Part shown: positions 62,394 to 64,000 of the stretch, one piece after another
How the letters are laid out: the number at the start of each line of letters is the position of its first letter
Position numbering within the stretch: position 1 is the first letter of the stretch
Assembly: GCF_003058085.1 (NCBI RefSeq)
Contig: NZ_QBUD01000004.1
Location: 1 to 64,000, forward strand
Origin: Yoonia sediminilitoris
GTDB taxonomy: Bacteria > Pseudomonadota > Alphaproteobacteria > Rhodobacterales > Rhodobacteraceae
Reading direction: 5' to 3'
DNA length: 64,000 nt
Notes under the pieces: generated by a model
What the model saw: only the letters and a program-made list of their open reading frames with translations
Database searches by the model: none
Told to the model about the DNA's origin: nothing
Position numbers and translations under genes: made by a program

Positions 62394-64000
62394 TTGCGTA
62401 AACGTGCCGCACCAATGGTGGCACTTGCCAGCACATAGATCGCAAGCAAGAGCAGGGCCAAGCCCGCCGCAAACACGCCAAAGGCCGCAGCGATCCCGCT
62501 GTTCAGGATTGGCATGATCGCAGCCACAGGGGCCCAGGCGGCGCCAGTGACAATAACCGGCCCCAACGTTGCAGCGAACAGCAATGCGGCACCAACCGCC
62601 CCAAGACCTGCGGGCAGTATGATCGCGGCGCGGCGGCCGCCCAGCGCGCGCTTGGCGGATTGCACCTGTTTGCCCACATCCGCCTGCATCGCCATCAGCG
62701 AAGGCACCACAAGCAGCACCAGAAACATGCCCACCCCTAGGCCAAAGACCAGCGTAATCACCGTGGGTTTGAGGAACTCAGCCTGATTGGACCGTTCATA
62801 AAGCAGCGGCATCAATCCCAACACCGTGGTCATCGTCGTCAGCATCACAGGGCGCAACCTGTCTGCGGCCCCGTCAATGATTGCAGGGACAAGCCCGCGA
62901 TCCTGTGCGTATTCGTCAACGGTCGTCACCAGTACAATGCTGTCGTTGATGATGATCCCCACCATCCCAATCATGCCAACAACCGAAAACATGCTGAGCG
63001 GCACATCCCAGACATAGTGACCCCAGATCGTCCCGACGAGGCCGAAAGGAATGATCGCCATAACCACCACGGGCCGGGTCCAGCTGCTGAAAATCCATGA
63101 AAGCGTCAGGTAAATCCCCAACAGAACCAAGACCAAGCCTGTCTGCGCATCAGCAAGGAAGTTACGTTCCTGTTCGCTTTGGCCGGACAACTGGCTTTGA
63201 ACCCCAAAATTACTTTCGATCCGGGGCAGAATGTCATCGTTGATGATTTTCTGAATTTCGGTCGCCCGGTCGGCATTGTCATCATCCAGATCGCCCTGCA
63301 CCGATATCAACTGGATGCCATTTTCGCGCACCACGGTAGAAAAACCTGTCCGGCTTTGGCTGGTCACAACATCAGCAAGGGGCACATAGAACCCGTCGCC
63401 CGTGCGAATCTGTGTGCGATCAAGAAAATCGGCTGACAATTCCTCGGGCGGCAGTTCAACCCTGATCGTCGCGGAACGTGCCCCATCTGGATAGCTCGCG
63501 GCTTCGATCCCGCCAAGCCGGTTGCGCAGCACGCGCCCCAGACCATCGATATTGAGGCCAAGCGCCTGCCCTTGCGGGGTCAATTCAAGGATGAGTTCTT
63601 CCTTGTCATAGGACTGCGAGTCCTCCAGCCCCGAAATCTCAGAGAATTGCAGAAGCTCGGCCTTCAGAGCCTCGGCGGCGGCTTTGAGGGTTTCACTGTC
63701 TGCACCGAACATCTGAATATCAAGACTGTCGCCACCCGGCCCACGCCCCCAACTGCGGAAGCTGACGGTTTCGGCCATGGGGTGCTGGACGATGCTGTCT
63801 TGCAGTTCACTGACAAAGGAAAAGCTGGAATAGGGGCGGCTGTCGGCATCAATGAGTTCAATCGTGATCGACCCAAGCTGATCGGCATCCTTGGTCTCAG
63901 ACCCGGCCACAGCGCGCCCCGAATTGCCGCCGACCTCTGCCACCACGTATTTGAGCGGGCTTAACCCGTGGCGTTCCGCGTATTCCGCGCCCAGCGCTTC
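62390..64000 (-). CDS. RND efflux transporter permease, C-terminal part (runs off window)
   Basis: The open frame continues to the window edge at 64000; about 536 residues of the C-terminal half are seen. The periplasmic porter region (DSLDIQMFGADSETLKAAAEALKAEL, TPQGQALGLNIDGLGRVLRN) is followed by transmembrane helices of the AcrB/MexB type (VLVLLGIYLTLSWIFSSWTRP, GMIGMVGIIINDSIVLVTTVDEYA, MLTTMTTVLGLMPLLY). An HME- or HAE-type multidrug or metal pump is likely; the N-terminal half and membrane fusion partner are outside. The C-terminus carries two extra helices with repeated Ala/Val, unlike plain AcrB. Confidence 0.93.
   Translation of the reverse strand, partial: EALGAEYAERHGLSPLKYVVAEVGGNSGRAVAGSETKDADQLGSITIELIDADSRPYSSFSFVSELQDSIVQHPMAETVSFRSWGRGPGGDSLDIQMFGADSETLKAAAEALKAELLQFSEISGLEDSQSYDKEELILELTPQGQALGLNIDGLGRVLRNRLGGIEAASYPDGARSATIRVELPPEELSADFLDRTQIRTGDGFYVPLADVVTSQSRTGFSTVVRENGIQLISVQGDLDDDNADRATEIQKIINDDILPRIESNFGVQSQLSGQSEQERNFLADAQTGLVLVLLGIYLTLSWIFSSWTRPVVVMAIIPFGLVGTIWGHYVWDVPLSMFSVVGMIGMVGIIINDSIVLVTTVDEYAQDRGLVPAIIDGAADRLRPVMLTTMTTVLGLMPLLYERSNQAEFLKPTVITLVFGLGVGMFLVLLVVPSLMAMQADVGKQVQSAKRALGGRRAAIILPAGLGAVGAALLFAATLGPVIVTGAAWAPVAAIMPILNSGIAAAFGVFAAGLALLLLAIYVLASATIGAARLRN

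Noticed and set aside
1-64000. CRISPR array, insertion sequence or prophage
   Set aside because: No regularly spaced repeats, transposase genes, or phage structural genes were found on either strand; the only recombinases are those in the island.

Overview
The window looks like chromosomal DNA of a marine-type alphaproteobacterium of the order Rhodobacterales (roseobacter group; Loktanella/Yoonia-like relatives are plausible, but genus cannot be fixed by eye). The reasons are moderately high GC, FnrL with an N-terminal four-cysteine cluster beside ccoNOQP-ccoGHIS, a 318-aa malyl-CoA lyase of the Rhodobacter Mcl1 type, DUF4175/TIGR02302, DUF2948 and UPF0262 proteins, and gene orders typical of this group.

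Region 1 (1-9348) is the right-hand part of a genomic island inserted at the 3' end of a tRNA-Thr(GGT) gene. It holds a truncated serine recombinase, a complete type I restriction-modification operon hsdM-hsdS-hsdR and a tyrosine integrase next to the tRNA. Its left boundary lies outside the window.

Region 2 (9349-16121) is conserved housekeeping DNA: tRNA-Thr, a small basic protein, murA-DUF2948, hisD-UPF0262-phosphatase, infA, and maf-RNase E/G-yacG. Region 3 (16297-24831) is the microaerobic respiration cluster: fnrL, ccoNOQP (cbb3 oxidase) and ccoGHIS (assembly and copper supply). FNR boxes stand before ccoN and ccoG, and a third box with the same promoter geometry stands before ppk2 at 30717.

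Region 4 (24929-35367) is accessory metabolism: a YrbL-like protein, two Lin0512-family proteins joined to a BluB-like flavoprotein, a solitary ThDP enzyme, an FMN reductase, a VOC protein, a MaoC/hotdog protein, PPK2, a DUF465 protein, a TIGR02466 oxygenase, a TsuA-like sulfur transporter, and a Rieske oxygenase with a 78-aa partner. Region 5 (35370-43764) is one tightly packed minus-strand catabolic operon: IlvD/Edd dehydratase, hydantoinase A and B, FAD oxidoreductase, HpcH/HpaI aldolase and a uronate-dehydrogenase-like enzyme. It contains no transporter and no regulator.

Region 6 (44008-64000) returns to core functions: sseA with an aspartate-type aminotransferase, mcl1, accA, a decayed HAMP-GGDEF-EAL gene, a PPOX flavoprotein, ftsE-ftsX-plsC, a zinc-ribbon membrane protein, a DUF4175 protein with a Gln/Gly-rich tract, lysA, DUF2834, a tiny lipoprotein, argH, divergent tlpA, AlgH/YqgE, a DsbD-N-like protein and the 3' part of an RND efflux permease that runs off the right edge. 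No CRISPR array, insertion sequence, rRNA or replication origin was seen.
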